64,000 nt of DNA, taken from Zerene cesonia. Its lineage: Eukaryota; Arthropoda; Insecta; Lepidoptera; Pieridae. Position numbers and translations under genes: made by a program. The stretch is taken from positions 2,542,001 through 2,606,000 of the forward strand of contig NC_052125.1 of the NCBI RefSeq assembly GCF_012273895.1. Reading direction: 5' to 3'. The notes under the pieces are model-generated. The model had not been told where the DNA came from. It did not search any database and worked only from the letters and a program-made list of their open reading frames with translations. The stretch's first letter is position 1. Every line of letters begins with the position of its first letter. Shown here piece by piece: positions 36,251 to 45,929 of this stretch.

Positions 36251-36411
36251 CACTAATATTATAAAGAGGAAACTTTTGTATGTTTGTAACGTGTCCCCTC
36301 AAAAAACATTGGACCGATTTTAAAAATTCGTTCGCTATTAGAAATCTGCAGCTTCACCGAGTGACTTATGCTATATATGTACCACATGCGAAGCCGGGGT
36401 GAACAGCTAGT
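36251..36411 (+). mobile_element. family B-like Helitron element near the Dll leader exon
   Basis: CTAATATTATAAAGAGGAAA start and GCGAAGCCGGGGTGAACAG plus CTAGT end. It lies 93 bases upstream of the first base of the Dll leader exon, inside intron 1. Confidence 0.7.
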
Positions 36412-37135
36412 ACTCAATTAGTTTATATACACAGTTAGTAAGACGTGTAGTCGTTGTTCTATATCAATTGTCTTAATAACAATCTGAATTTTAAGACACC
36501 TTCGTTATTTCTAACGTACGACATATATAATGTACATGATTCTGTACCTGCCGTTCTACATAACTATCTGTGCAGTAAAGAAGTCTATGGTCAAATGACG
36601 TCACCGTTGAATTCAAAATTGGAACGGATTTCAGATATCAACCAACATTCACACACCACTCAAGCGAATCGGTTAAGAAATTATAGAAATACGAACCGCC
36701 CACAGGGGTCAGGGGTTTGAGCTTTCTGGAAAACAATTTAGACGCCGACACGGTCAATTGATGCATCGGCTGAACCGGTCTTTGTCTTTTGATAAATTAA
36801 AAAAAAAAAGTTGTCTATGATCGCTGAGAAACTTGGGAAAAGAACTGTTTATTTTAAGAATTGTTTGTGGTGGCCTCTTTGAATATACATATACAAAATT
36901 AACAGTGTGCTTAATGTAATGGAGGGATTAAAAGATATGAATTTCAATTAAAAATTTACACACTATGGTTTAATCAATGCTAGTTCCAAGAGAATTCATG
37001 CATTGAGTCTGTCGTCTCATTTGAAAGCAACCTTGCATCGCATCTGCATCGCAGTTGTATTTAATTCCTTCTTTGTGTTAGTAAAAAGCATATAAAATTT
37101 ACGCCTACATAAAATATGAAAATATAAAGTAAGGT

Positions 37136-37248
37136 CGCTTCCCGAGTCTGTCTCTATGTATGTATGCTTAGATCTTTAAAACTACACAGCGGATTTTGGT
37201 GGTTTTTTTAATAGATGTACCTAGTGATTTAAGAGGAAGGTGTATATA
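37136..37248 (+). mobile_element. family E Helitron-like element, 5' part, interrupted by mariner
   Basis: On the other strand it matches the right-hand part of the complete copy at 30635-30828 (AGTTTTAAAGATCTAAGCAT block). It stops at the mariner TA. The matching other half is at 40523-40584. Confidence 0.75.
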
Positions 37249-37315
37249 CTTAGTCTGGCCATAAATACTGTTACACTTAATTATAAAAAAATATTACATT
37301 TGAATTTCGAATCTG
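37249..37315 (+). mobile_element. mariner-like element, left terminus (cut by gap)
   Basis: It follows a TA target dinucleotide (37247-37248). The terminal repeat begins CTTAGTCTGGCCATAAATAC, typical of lepidopteran cecropia-type mariners. The rest of the element is in the gap. It is inserted in the Helitron-like fragment at 37136-37248. Confidence 0.7.
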
Positions 37316-38315
37316 NNNNNNNNNNNNNNNNNNNNNNNNNNNNNNNNNNNNNNNNNNNNNNNNNNNNNNNNNNNNNNNNNNNNNNNNNNNNNNNNNNNNN
37401 NNNNNNNNNNNNNNNNNNNNNNNNNNNNNNNNNNNNNNNNNNNNNNNNNNNNNNNNNNNNNNNNNNNNNNNNNNNNNNNNNNNNNNNNNNNNNNNNNNNN
37501 NNNNNNNNNNNNNNNNNNNNNNNNNNNNNNNNNNNNNNNNNNNNNNNNNNNNNNNNNNNNNNNNNNNNNNNNNNNNNNNNNNNNNNNNNNNNNNNNNNNN
37601 NNNNNNNNNNNNNNNNNNNNNNNNNNNNNNNNNNNNNNNNNNNNNNNNNNNNNNNNNNNNNNNNNNNNNNNNNNNNNNNNNNNNNNNNNNNNNNNNNNNN
37701 NNNNNNNNNNNNNNNNNNNNNNNNNNNNNNNNNNNNNNNNNNNNNNNNNNNNNNNNNNNNNNNNNNNNNNNNNNNNNNNNNNNNNNNNNNNNNNNNNNNN
37801 NNNNNNNNNNNNNNNNNNNNNNNNNNNNNNNNNNNNNNNNNNNNNNNNNNNNNNNNNNNNNNNNNNNNNNNNNNNNNNNNNNNNNNNNNNNNNNNNNNNN
37901 NNNNNNNNNNNNNNNNNNNNNNNNNNNNNNNNNNNNNNNNNNNNNNNNNNNNNNNNNNNNNNNNNNNNNNNNNNNNNNNNNNNNNNNNNNNNNNNNNNNN
38001 NNNNNNNNNNNNNNNNNNNNNNNNNNNNNNNNNNNNNNNNNNNNNNNNNNNNNNNNNNNNNNNNNNNNNNNNNNNNNNNNNNNNNNNNNNNNNNNNNNNN
38101 NNNNNNNNNNNNNNNNNNNNNNNNNNNNNNNNNNNNNNNNNNNNNNNNNNNNNNNNNNNNNNNNNNNNNNNNNNNNNNNNNNNNNNNNNNNNNNNNNNNN
38201 NNNNNNNNNNNNNNNNNNNNNNNNNNNNNNNNNNNNNNNNNNNNNNNNNNNNNNNNNNNNNNNNNNNNNNNNNNNNNNNNNNNNNNNNNNNNNNNNNNNN
38301 NNNNNNNNNNNNNNN
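37316..38315. other. assembly gap, 1000 N
   Basis: It is a run of exactly 1000 N. The left flank runs into a mariner terminal repeat and its first tens of bases. The right flank is the 77-base sequence shared, inverted, with the right flank of the third gap. Confidence 0.99.
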
Positions 38316-38392
38316 CGAATCCATATTCTATATTCAAGTTTGTCTATGGCTACCAAAGACAATGTTTCAAGAATAAAGCCCACATAATCGAG
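38316..38392 (+). repeat. 77-bp exact inverted overlap, copy 1
   Basis: It is identical, as reverse complement, to 41652-41728. It is bounded on its left by the gap edge. It looks like a contig-end overlap rather than a biological repeat. Confidence 0.95.
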
Positions 38393-39588
38393 TATGATGC
38401 GTCACCTTGTGCTATTTGATTATCTTTGCATGACCATCGACAAACACGCGAATCTTAGACGCTGATTCTTATTACGAATTACTTGGTTTTAACTATGGTT
38501 TTGCGCGGTTTCTTTAATTCACACTGGCATGGAATACATTGGTATATTAAAAAATAAACTAAACTTGAAATTCGACGCATTTTTTAAGTGATAATGATTA
38601 ATACATTCTCGAACAAGATATTTTATCATAATTGTTTTAGCATACCGAAACCAGTTATCAAATAATCATTTTAACACCAAGATCCTATGTTAAACAAACA
38701 ACATATCAAACAAATTACAATAATAATAAATCGATTCACAAAGCTAACGACGGTGATAATAATTTTCAATAAAAATTTACACCAATTAGCTGGCCCTAAA
38801 CATTGTTATTACGACATGAGTAATCAACGGACGGATAAAAAAAAATTTGACCCGACCTAGGCGCCGGCAACAACAAACGAAGTGAGAGAGACATATGTGA
38901 TTTATGCGTGATAGACGAGGATGGAAGGTGTAATTAATACTTGCCGAAAATAGGGATACCATGTTGTTATTTTAACGGGACTCGTCTCTATCTGTCAGTT
39001 GTTAATGAAAAATAAGGAAAAAGTTTGCGAAACGTACATGAGCGGTTATTAGATATATATTGTTACATAATATATAAATCTGACATTTCACCACAATATG
39101 CTTATTTTCATACGATAGGTATTTTAGTAATAACTATATAACTTATTTTTCGTAAATGTTTTCAGCCGTAGCTCTTCCCATATAGTTCCGGTTCCCAGAA
39201 TCTAACTATATTTTGTACAGATTTCCAACGCGATTCAAGCTGGCGTGAAAAAAAGATAGACAGACGACATAGAGATACAGATATATTTATACAGTTTGTT
39301 TAATAGTATACCTAAGTGGGAATAATTCTGGTATCCTTATTTTTTAATTAAATCTAATCGTACTCTTTCTGCCTCCATCTTTTGATAAAATTTTCACATT
39401 TGAATTTGCCATAATAAGCAAAATTCTATTCTATTTGGTTATGGGATATATACATATATTATATGTGTGTGTGTGAAAGATTTAAAAAGTTATAGGCGAT
39501 TAATTGTGTTTGTTACCAAAATCTTTTCAACTTCTCAGTGATAAGTTAACACTGATTCATGGGGCATAAATAATCATGGGGCATTCAT

Positions 39589-39641
39589 GGGGCATAAATA
39601 ATCCAGTATGATGTAAAATAATACTGGATTATTTATGCCCC
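39589..39641. repeat. perfect 21-bp stem-loop
   Basis: The arms GGGGCATAAATAATCCAGTA(T) (39589-39609) and the exact reverse complement (39621-39641) enclose an 11-base loop. A direct repeat of the left arm's outer part (TTCATGGGGCATAAATAAT) lies at 39557-39575. It is not in a recognised repeat. Confidence 0.9.
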
Positions 39642-39727
39642 TAGATATAAATCCTCAAACTTACGCAATTTATTTTAAGTTTTTTACTAAGAAGATACTA
39701 AAAGATTATCACAATCATCTTCATTAT

Positions 39728-39788
39728 CAGCCCATATATGTTCCCGCTGCTGGGACACAGGCCTACTATGAGGATTCAGGCCATAATC
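39728..39788 (-). mobile_element. SINE S1, 3' fragment
   Basis: CAGCCCATATATGTTCCCGC and CTGGGACACAGGCC are the reverse complement of the S1 tail. Confidence 0.65.
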
Positions 39789-40522
39789 CAAGAAGATTCT
39801 AGAAGATTATCACAATAACATAAAGAAAACTAGGTAAAACGCACGTACGTTAATTTAGTAATACGTTCGTGAGGTGCAGTTATGTTATAAAATACTAAAA
39901 TCACTTTCTAAATAAGTTAAAAGTAAAGATCATTACTTCAGACGTTGATGAAACATTTACGAAAATCCTTAATTGCGTTACATAAAATAAAACGTACAAA
40001 ACTTAACAAGAATAATGGCAATTGGCGGCCTTATCTATCAATCTATCAATTCTATCAATATAATATAGGCTATCAATCTCTACCAGGCAACACTAACAAT
40101 AAAATGAAAAAATTAAAAAAATAGTGGGTAAGCAAAAATAGATCAATTATTGTTGCACTGTTACACATTCATATAACATTAAATTCTGTGTAAAGAGAAC
40201 ATATTATAAAGATATTTTTTATTAAATGAGCTGTCCATCTCGTAATAATATTTAATCTGGTAACCCTAGTTGAAAAGGGGTTTACCAATTCTTCGAGTCA
40301 TTTGTTTTGAGGTTTGGATTTTCTCGCTTTATGAGAAATGTTGTTTTGAAAGTTTTGTTTCGGACCAATTAGTTTTAATGATCTCAAAGATAACTAGATA
40401 ATGACTATATTGTAGTGTGCTTTGATGGTAAATATATGAAATTTGACGTATGAATTCATACTTGCAATAAGCTAACATGCGATGTGGATAAAATTGGCTT
40501 AAACTACTAATGTTTTGACTTA

Positions 40523-40584
40523 TGTAGCTTTTGCCCGCGGCTTCGCATGCGTTACATTCGGAATTGTTTAATACATGTTATATA
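40523..40584 (-). mobile_element. family E Helitron-like element, 3' part, interrupted by mariner
   Basis: It has the GCCCGCGGCTTCGCATGCG terminus of family E and breaks off at the mariner TA, exactly where the fragment at 37136-37248 begins. Confidence 0.75.
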
Positions 40585-40651
40585 CCTAGTCTTGCCATAA
40601 ATATTGTAATAAAGAAAAAAGAAAATTGTTAACTGCAAATAACATTTATTA
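40585..40651 (+). mobile_element. mariner-like element, other terminus (cut by gap, contig probably inverted)
   Basis: It follows TA (40583-40584). The terminal repeat begins CCTAGTCTTGCCATAAATAT and matches the terminus at 37249 with a few differences. As placed, it is a direct repeat of that end. If the contig is flipped, the two become a proper inverted pair. Confidence 0.65.
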
Positions 40652-41651
40652 NNNNNNNNNNNNNNNNNNNNNNNNNNNNNNNNNNNNNNNNNNNNNNNNN
40701 NNNNNNNNNNNNNNNNNNNNNNNNNNNNNNNNNNNNNNNNNNNNNNNNNNNNNNNNNNNNNNNNNNNNNNNNNNNNNNNNNNNNNNNNNNNNNNNNNNNN
40801 NNNNNNNNNNNNNNNNNNNNNNNNNNNNNNNNNNNNNNNNNNNNNNNNNNNNNNNNNNNNNNNNNNNNNNNNNNNNNNNNNNNNNNNNNNNNNNNNNNNN
40901 NNNNNNNNNNNNNNNNNNNNNNNNNNNNNNNNNNNNNNNNNNNNNNNNNNNNNNNNNNNNNNNNNNNNNNNNNNNNNNNNNNNNNNNNNNNNNNNNNNNN
41001 NNNNNNNNNNNNNNNNNNNNNNNNNNNNNNNNNNNNNNNNNNNNNNNNNNNNNNNNNNNNNNNNNNNNNNNNNNNNNNNNNNNNNNNNNNNNNNNNNNNN
41101 NNNNNNNNNNNNNNNNNNNNNNNNNNNNNNNNNNNNNNNNNNNNNNNNNNNNNNNNNNNNNNNNNNNNNNNNNNNNNNNNNNNNNNNNNNNNNNNNNNNN
41201 NNNNNNNNNNNNNNNNNNNNNNNNNNNNNNNNNNNNNNNNNNNNNNNNNNNNNNNNNNNNNNNNNNNNNNNNNNNNNNNNNNNNNNNNNNNNNNNNNNNN
41301 NNNNNNNNNNNNNNNNNNNNNNNNNNNNNNNNNNNNNNNNNNNNNNNNNNNNNNNNNNNNNNNNNNNNNNNNNNNNNNNNNNNNNNNNNNNNNNNNNNNN
41401 NNNNNNNNNNNNNNNNNNNNNNNNNNNNNNNNNNNNNNNNNNNNNNNNNNNNNNNNNNNNNNNNNNNNNNNNNNNNNNNNNNNNNNNNNNNNNNNNNNNN
41501 NNNNNNNNNNNNNNNNNNNNNNNNNNNNNNNNNNNNNNNNNNNNNNNNNNNNNNNNNNNNNNNNNNNNNNNNNNNNNNNNNNNNNNNNNNNNNNNNNNNN
41601 NNNNNNNNNNNNNNNNNNNNNNNNNNNNNNNNNNNNNNNNNNNNNNNNNNN
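40652..41651. other. assembly gap, 1000 N
   Basis: It is a run of exactly 1000 N. The left flank is again a mariner terminal repeat in the same orientation as at the second gap. The right flank overlaps, inverted, the start of the block at 38316. Confidence 0.99.
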
Positions 41652-41728
41652 CTCGATTATGTGGGCTTTATTCTTGAAACATTGTCTTTGGTAGCCATAG
41701 ACAAACTTGAATATAGAATATGGATTCG
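41652..41728 (-). repeat. 77-bp exact inverted overlap, copy 2
   Basis: It is the reverse complement of 38316-38392 without a mismatch, and it starts exactly at the gap edge. A diverged near-repeat of part of it follows at about 41760-41805 (a TTGAATATAGAATA core twice). Confidence 0.95.
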
Positions 41729-42033
41729 TAACCATTTTTGTATTTTGCGTTCTTTTAACATTGTCGTTGGTAGTAAAAGATTTGAATATAGAATATTGGG
41801 TAAGCGTTTTTGTTACGAAGCACGTTATCTATAGATATATAAATGATTATAATGTAATTAAATTGAAATTATTTATATACTGCATTAAGAATACGAATGT
41901 CTATGATATAAACTGGAACAGCTATGAAAACCCTGAATAACCTAATTAACGTTAAACCTATTTAGCAATGGTTAGTTATATGAAATAATATATTAATGAC
42001 ATTTTTTTTTTGCTTTCGTCTTAGGTAAATTAT

Positions 42034-42245
42034 GACTGACCGCCTCCTTGGTACAGTGGTTAACGCGTGAGCGTAGAATCGAGGGGTCCTGGGTTCGATT
42101 CCCGGTGGGGACGCACAAAAAAAAAATGCCTCGGTCTGGCAGGACACAGAAGGCTGATCACCTACTTGTTCCTAAAGAAAATCGATCAGTGAAACGGATG
42201 TACATCATCTGCCCCATACCCCACTAGGGGACACGGGACTTCACT
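42034..42245 (+). mobile_element. SINE S2, complete, with 13-bp target duplication
   Basis: The tRNA-like head has A-box TTGGTACAGTGGTTAACGCG and B-box GGGTTCGATTCCC. After it come an A-run, GCCTCGGTCTGGCAGGACAC, and the tail ACTAGGGGACACGGGACTTC. It is flanked by perfect 13-base duplications, TTAGGTAAATTAT, at 42021-42033 and 42246-42258. The copy is complete, so it defines family S2 for this window. The 61-codon minus-strand frame over it is not a gene. Confidence 0.85.
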
Positions 42246-42608
42246 TTAGGTAAATTATAACATTACGGACTTTAAATCTATATGAGACCAAGTCTTCCTA
42301 TGTCTATGATAAACATGGATGTAGCCAGGTTTTAGTCAAACTTTGAAAATAACTTTTAATATAATGAGTGCAAAATTTTGCGTACAAATGTCTCTGAAAA
42401 ATATTTAGTCCACGTCTGTTTTGACGCAATAAACCTTCTCCTTTCTAAATACCTATGTTTAATGGTCCTTGACTATGAATATTTGATGTTAATTACATTT
42501 ACTTGGGGCACTTGTTCCCAGGGGCTCTGGATTCACATGATTGCGTCTGATTCAACAATTCCGATTTACGATCGACATATAATTTACTTTAAGCCGCGAA
42601 GTAAGCCA

Positions 42609-42793
42609 TCCTACTAATATTTAAAGTATGTCAATTTGTGAGTTTTGACGTTGAATTTAATCTCTGGATGTGCTGAACTGATTTCAAAAATACTTTATTA
42701 ATAGAAGGCCACGTTATCTGTGAGTGTCATAGTTATATTTCACTTTGTTTTCATTCCGGGTTAACCAAGCCGGAGTCGCGGCAAGCGACTAGT
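42609..42793 (+). mobile_element. Helitron-like element, diverged
   Basis: TCCTACTAATATTTAAAGTA start and GAGTCGCGGCAAGCGACTAG|T end, with a GTCGC/GCGAC 3' hairpin. Confidence 0.65.
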
Positions 42794-44839
42794 CGTTTAC
42801 AAGATAAAAATTAGTTACCATGTACGGAAAGAAGTTTCTACACAAAAGAGCCGGCAAGTAACTTAATCGCATAGGGACAGTTTTTAAGACGATATATATA
42901 TTTTAATAAAAACTTTAATCGTATCATGCTGTATTAATTTGTAATTATTTCCCTTTATACGTGACTTCGGTTTATTCATTATCTTCTATTTTATCGTTCC
43001 GTATTCAAAAAATGAGTTTTTATTACAAAGCACTAAAGAGATATAATAACAAGCTTATAAAACCTACCTACAAAGGTATGCATAGGGGTATAATTACCTA
43101 TGCAGTGACATTCAACTTTATTAGTACCCTAGGCCTTTTTCTAAGCATGTTGTGACAATTTTAATATTCCTCAAAGAAATTTCTAGAAACACAAGAAAGT
43201 TATTAGAAGGTGCATAAAATTTGTATTGTAATTCGATAATTTTCAAAAATAGAATAGACAACGTTCATAATTTAAATGCAAAAAGCTTGGAATTGTAATA
43301 TTGCTTTTAAATTGACAAACAAACGCAAACTTTAAAAAAAATGACGATAGATACGAGTATATTTCATTAGATTTTATTTGCATTTTTGTTAGAATAAACG
43401 CTTGGATAGTATATACAGACGTTTGTTGTTCTTTTACGTATAAACTAAAAAGCAAAATTGGCTTTAATTTAATAAACAGATAGAGCATGACATAGAAGAG
43501 TTCATTAGATTTTCATTTGTAATATTGAGTGGGATTGCAGGAATTGCTAGTATCTAATAATCTTGAGAATTTAAAGAGATAGTTTTTTCATATTACGTAC
43601 TAGGCTTTCATTGTAAATTTTTCAAACACAAGTAAGATTGTAGATATATTCGTGAGGTATACATTTTATTATTTTTTTTTTGTAGCCAGAAAATCATTAA
43701 CAAACCTCAAACGGGCCATTCTGTCAATATCGCAAACGTAAAAAGCGTGTCATTAAAATATGATCGCATGTTTCTTAATTCCCGCATTAATTAACAAAGA
43801 TAATAAAAATACAAATTAATATTTTTTCCTAAACGTTCGCGTGCTATTCACTTTACGATCGAATATATAGAATTTGATACGCTGTTACTAATCTGTGAGA
43901 GTACCGCTAGGCGGGATGTTTGATCTTTTATAAAAATTTAATTTGATTACACATATTCATTAGTCGAGTTCGATTTGAACTATCTATGGTTTTTTAAATT
44001 CGAAATTCGAAAAGGGCGCGATGTTGTGTGTGTTTTTTTTTTCTTTATGACAAGATGTAGCCAGCTATTTGGCATAAACAGCGACACATCGGCGTTTAAG
44101 TTTATGATTAAGTTACAAAATAGAGGGCACGTTGATAAATATTTAATTTTATATAATAATAAATATAAAAATAATTTAAACCTTACAAATACCCTGTGAT
44201 AATTTTTTGCACAAAGACACAAAGTCTTAGAGAATAAGAGTAAAGTATTTACTTCTTTAATATTTACAACATAAAATTGATAACAAATAGGACAGAAAAT
44301 TATATAATAATTTTAAGTCTACATCCTAGGTATAGATACATAATAATTTCTCCGCCATTACATTACGAACGTATAATTTCAATGCTTTAATTATAATCCA
44401 TGGCTAATATTAGTAAACACTGGCATGTCGGTGTCGCATGTCATTGGCAGCCATTTTGAATTTCTATCTATGATTGACAGGTCTATTGTAATGGCGACTT
44501 CTTGCCGCGAATAAGTCAAAACAATGTCTATTACAACAATGTTTTATTTCTTGTTTTGTTTTTTATTCTTTTATTTAATCGCTTTCGGTTATATAACGAA
44601 CGTTGAAGGTAATATTGAATTGATAAACCGAATGTATACCATATAATTTTAGATAAATATTTTGGGGAAAATAAATAGACCTGTGTTATAGAATGTATTT
44701 AAGATGTAGTTTCTAGCCTCGATAAGACGATTTTAATGAAATAGTCTAATGTGCAGTAGCTATTAAGTACACATTTAAATTTCAATATAATTTCGTATGA
44801 ACGGTTGTATAAAAACTTTTGAGTTTCCGACATAACCTT
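42794..44839. other. AT-rich intron 1 DNA
   Basis: Nothing recognised except the unique block 44370-44600 holding the TGATTGACAG site. Confidence 0.5.
44471..44480 (+). promoter_or_regulatory. TGATTGACAG, Exd/Hth (PBX/MEIS-type) composite site
   Basis: It is an exact match to the composite half-sites TGATTGAC and TGACAG bound by Extradenticle and Homothorax. It lies in a repeat-free part of intron 1. A partial match, TGATTGACCG, is at about 34497 in intron 2. Function is inferred. Confidence 0.4.
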
Positions 44840-45005
44840 AATAAATTACGTGTCACCATGTTTGCCCGCGAAGCACTCCTAAACTACTCATCCGATTTTA
44901 ATTAAATTTGCATACCAGGTGCAGTTTAATCCAACTTAAAAGATACGATAGTTCATACATATTATTTCAATCACGATACATGACTACCCGGGCGGAGCCG
45001 TTTAA
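44840..45005 (-). mobile_element. Helitron-like relic
   Basis: GTTTGCCCGCGAAGCACTCC near the left and CTACCCGGGCGGAGCCG at the right. The ends are uncertain. Confidence 0.4.
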
Positions 45006-45185
45006 TATAAAAAAAAGTTTGTAAAAATATAAATAAAAAAAAAAGTTGTTTGTTTTTTCATTGTTCATTTAAATAGAAGTTCACAAACTTTTTCATAGAA
45101 CAACAATGGAATTATTAACATAGTTAAAGGTGACACGACCAAGCTGTCATATAAATGAAGACTTGTTCAGCCATTTTTACACTAT

Positions 45186-45376
45186 ACTAGCTGTGCCTCG
45201 CGGTAAGTCCGTATCCCGTAGGAATATCGGGATAAAAAGTTGCCTATATGTTATTCCAGTTGTTCAGCTATCTACGTACCAAATTTCATTGCAATCGGAT
45301 CAGTAGTTTTTGCGTGAAAGAGCAACAAACACACACACATCCTCACAAACTTTCGCATTTATATTATTAGTAGGAT
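45186..45376 (-). mobile_element. family A element that lost its hairpin
   Basis: CTAGCTGTGCCTCGCGGTAAGTC shows an 11-base deletion removing the loop and second arm of the terminal hairpin. Confidence 0.85.
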
Positions 45377-45730
45377 AATAGGACCAATAGGATTGGATAG
45401 TAGGATAGGATATTTATAGGAAGTAGGAAGGATATTACGTTACATTGTATGAGCAGTGAAGCAGATATAGCCATCTCTTTCGCGCACAGGTGCATCGTGA
45501 AAAACAGTGGTATTTCGATAATCGATAATTTACGATATTTCGGCGCAAAAAATCGCCATTAAAAGGTAATTTTAGATTATACGACGGCACAACTTTATGA
45601 TACGCGCGTTTTTTACGCGATGTAAAGGACACATTCGATTTGTATAGTTTTTACTGCGATGACATAAAGGAGCAGTTGCAATTTGTTTTGATTGTTAATT
45701 TGTGCGCATGTCTTTGTTAGCTTGTGAATA

Positions 45731-45929
45731 ACTAGCTGCGCTCCGCGGTTTCACCCGCGTAAGTCCGTATCCCGTAATATCGGGATAAAAGGTTGCCTAT
45801 ATGTTGTGCCAGTTGTCCAGCTGGCTACGTACCAAATTTCATTGCAATCGGTTCAGTAGTTTTTGCGTGAAAGAGCAACAAACGCACACACATCTTTACA
45901 AACTTTCGCATTTATAATATTAGTAGGAT
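45731..45929 (-). mobile_element. family A Helitron-like element
   Basis: It is full length with an intact hairpin and a small deletion (CCCGTAATATCGGG). Confidence 0.85.

Larger units (their letters stand above)
38393..40522. other. interior of the contig that appears inverted
   Basis: It has no gene. It contains the perfect stem-loop at 39589-39641 and a SINE S1 fragment. Its real orientation is probably opposite to that shown. Confidence 0.5.

Noticed and set aside
38316..41728. A biological long inverted repeat or foldback transposon around the contig
   Set aside because: The identity stops exactly at gap edges on both copies, and the mariner and family E evidence fits contig inversion better.
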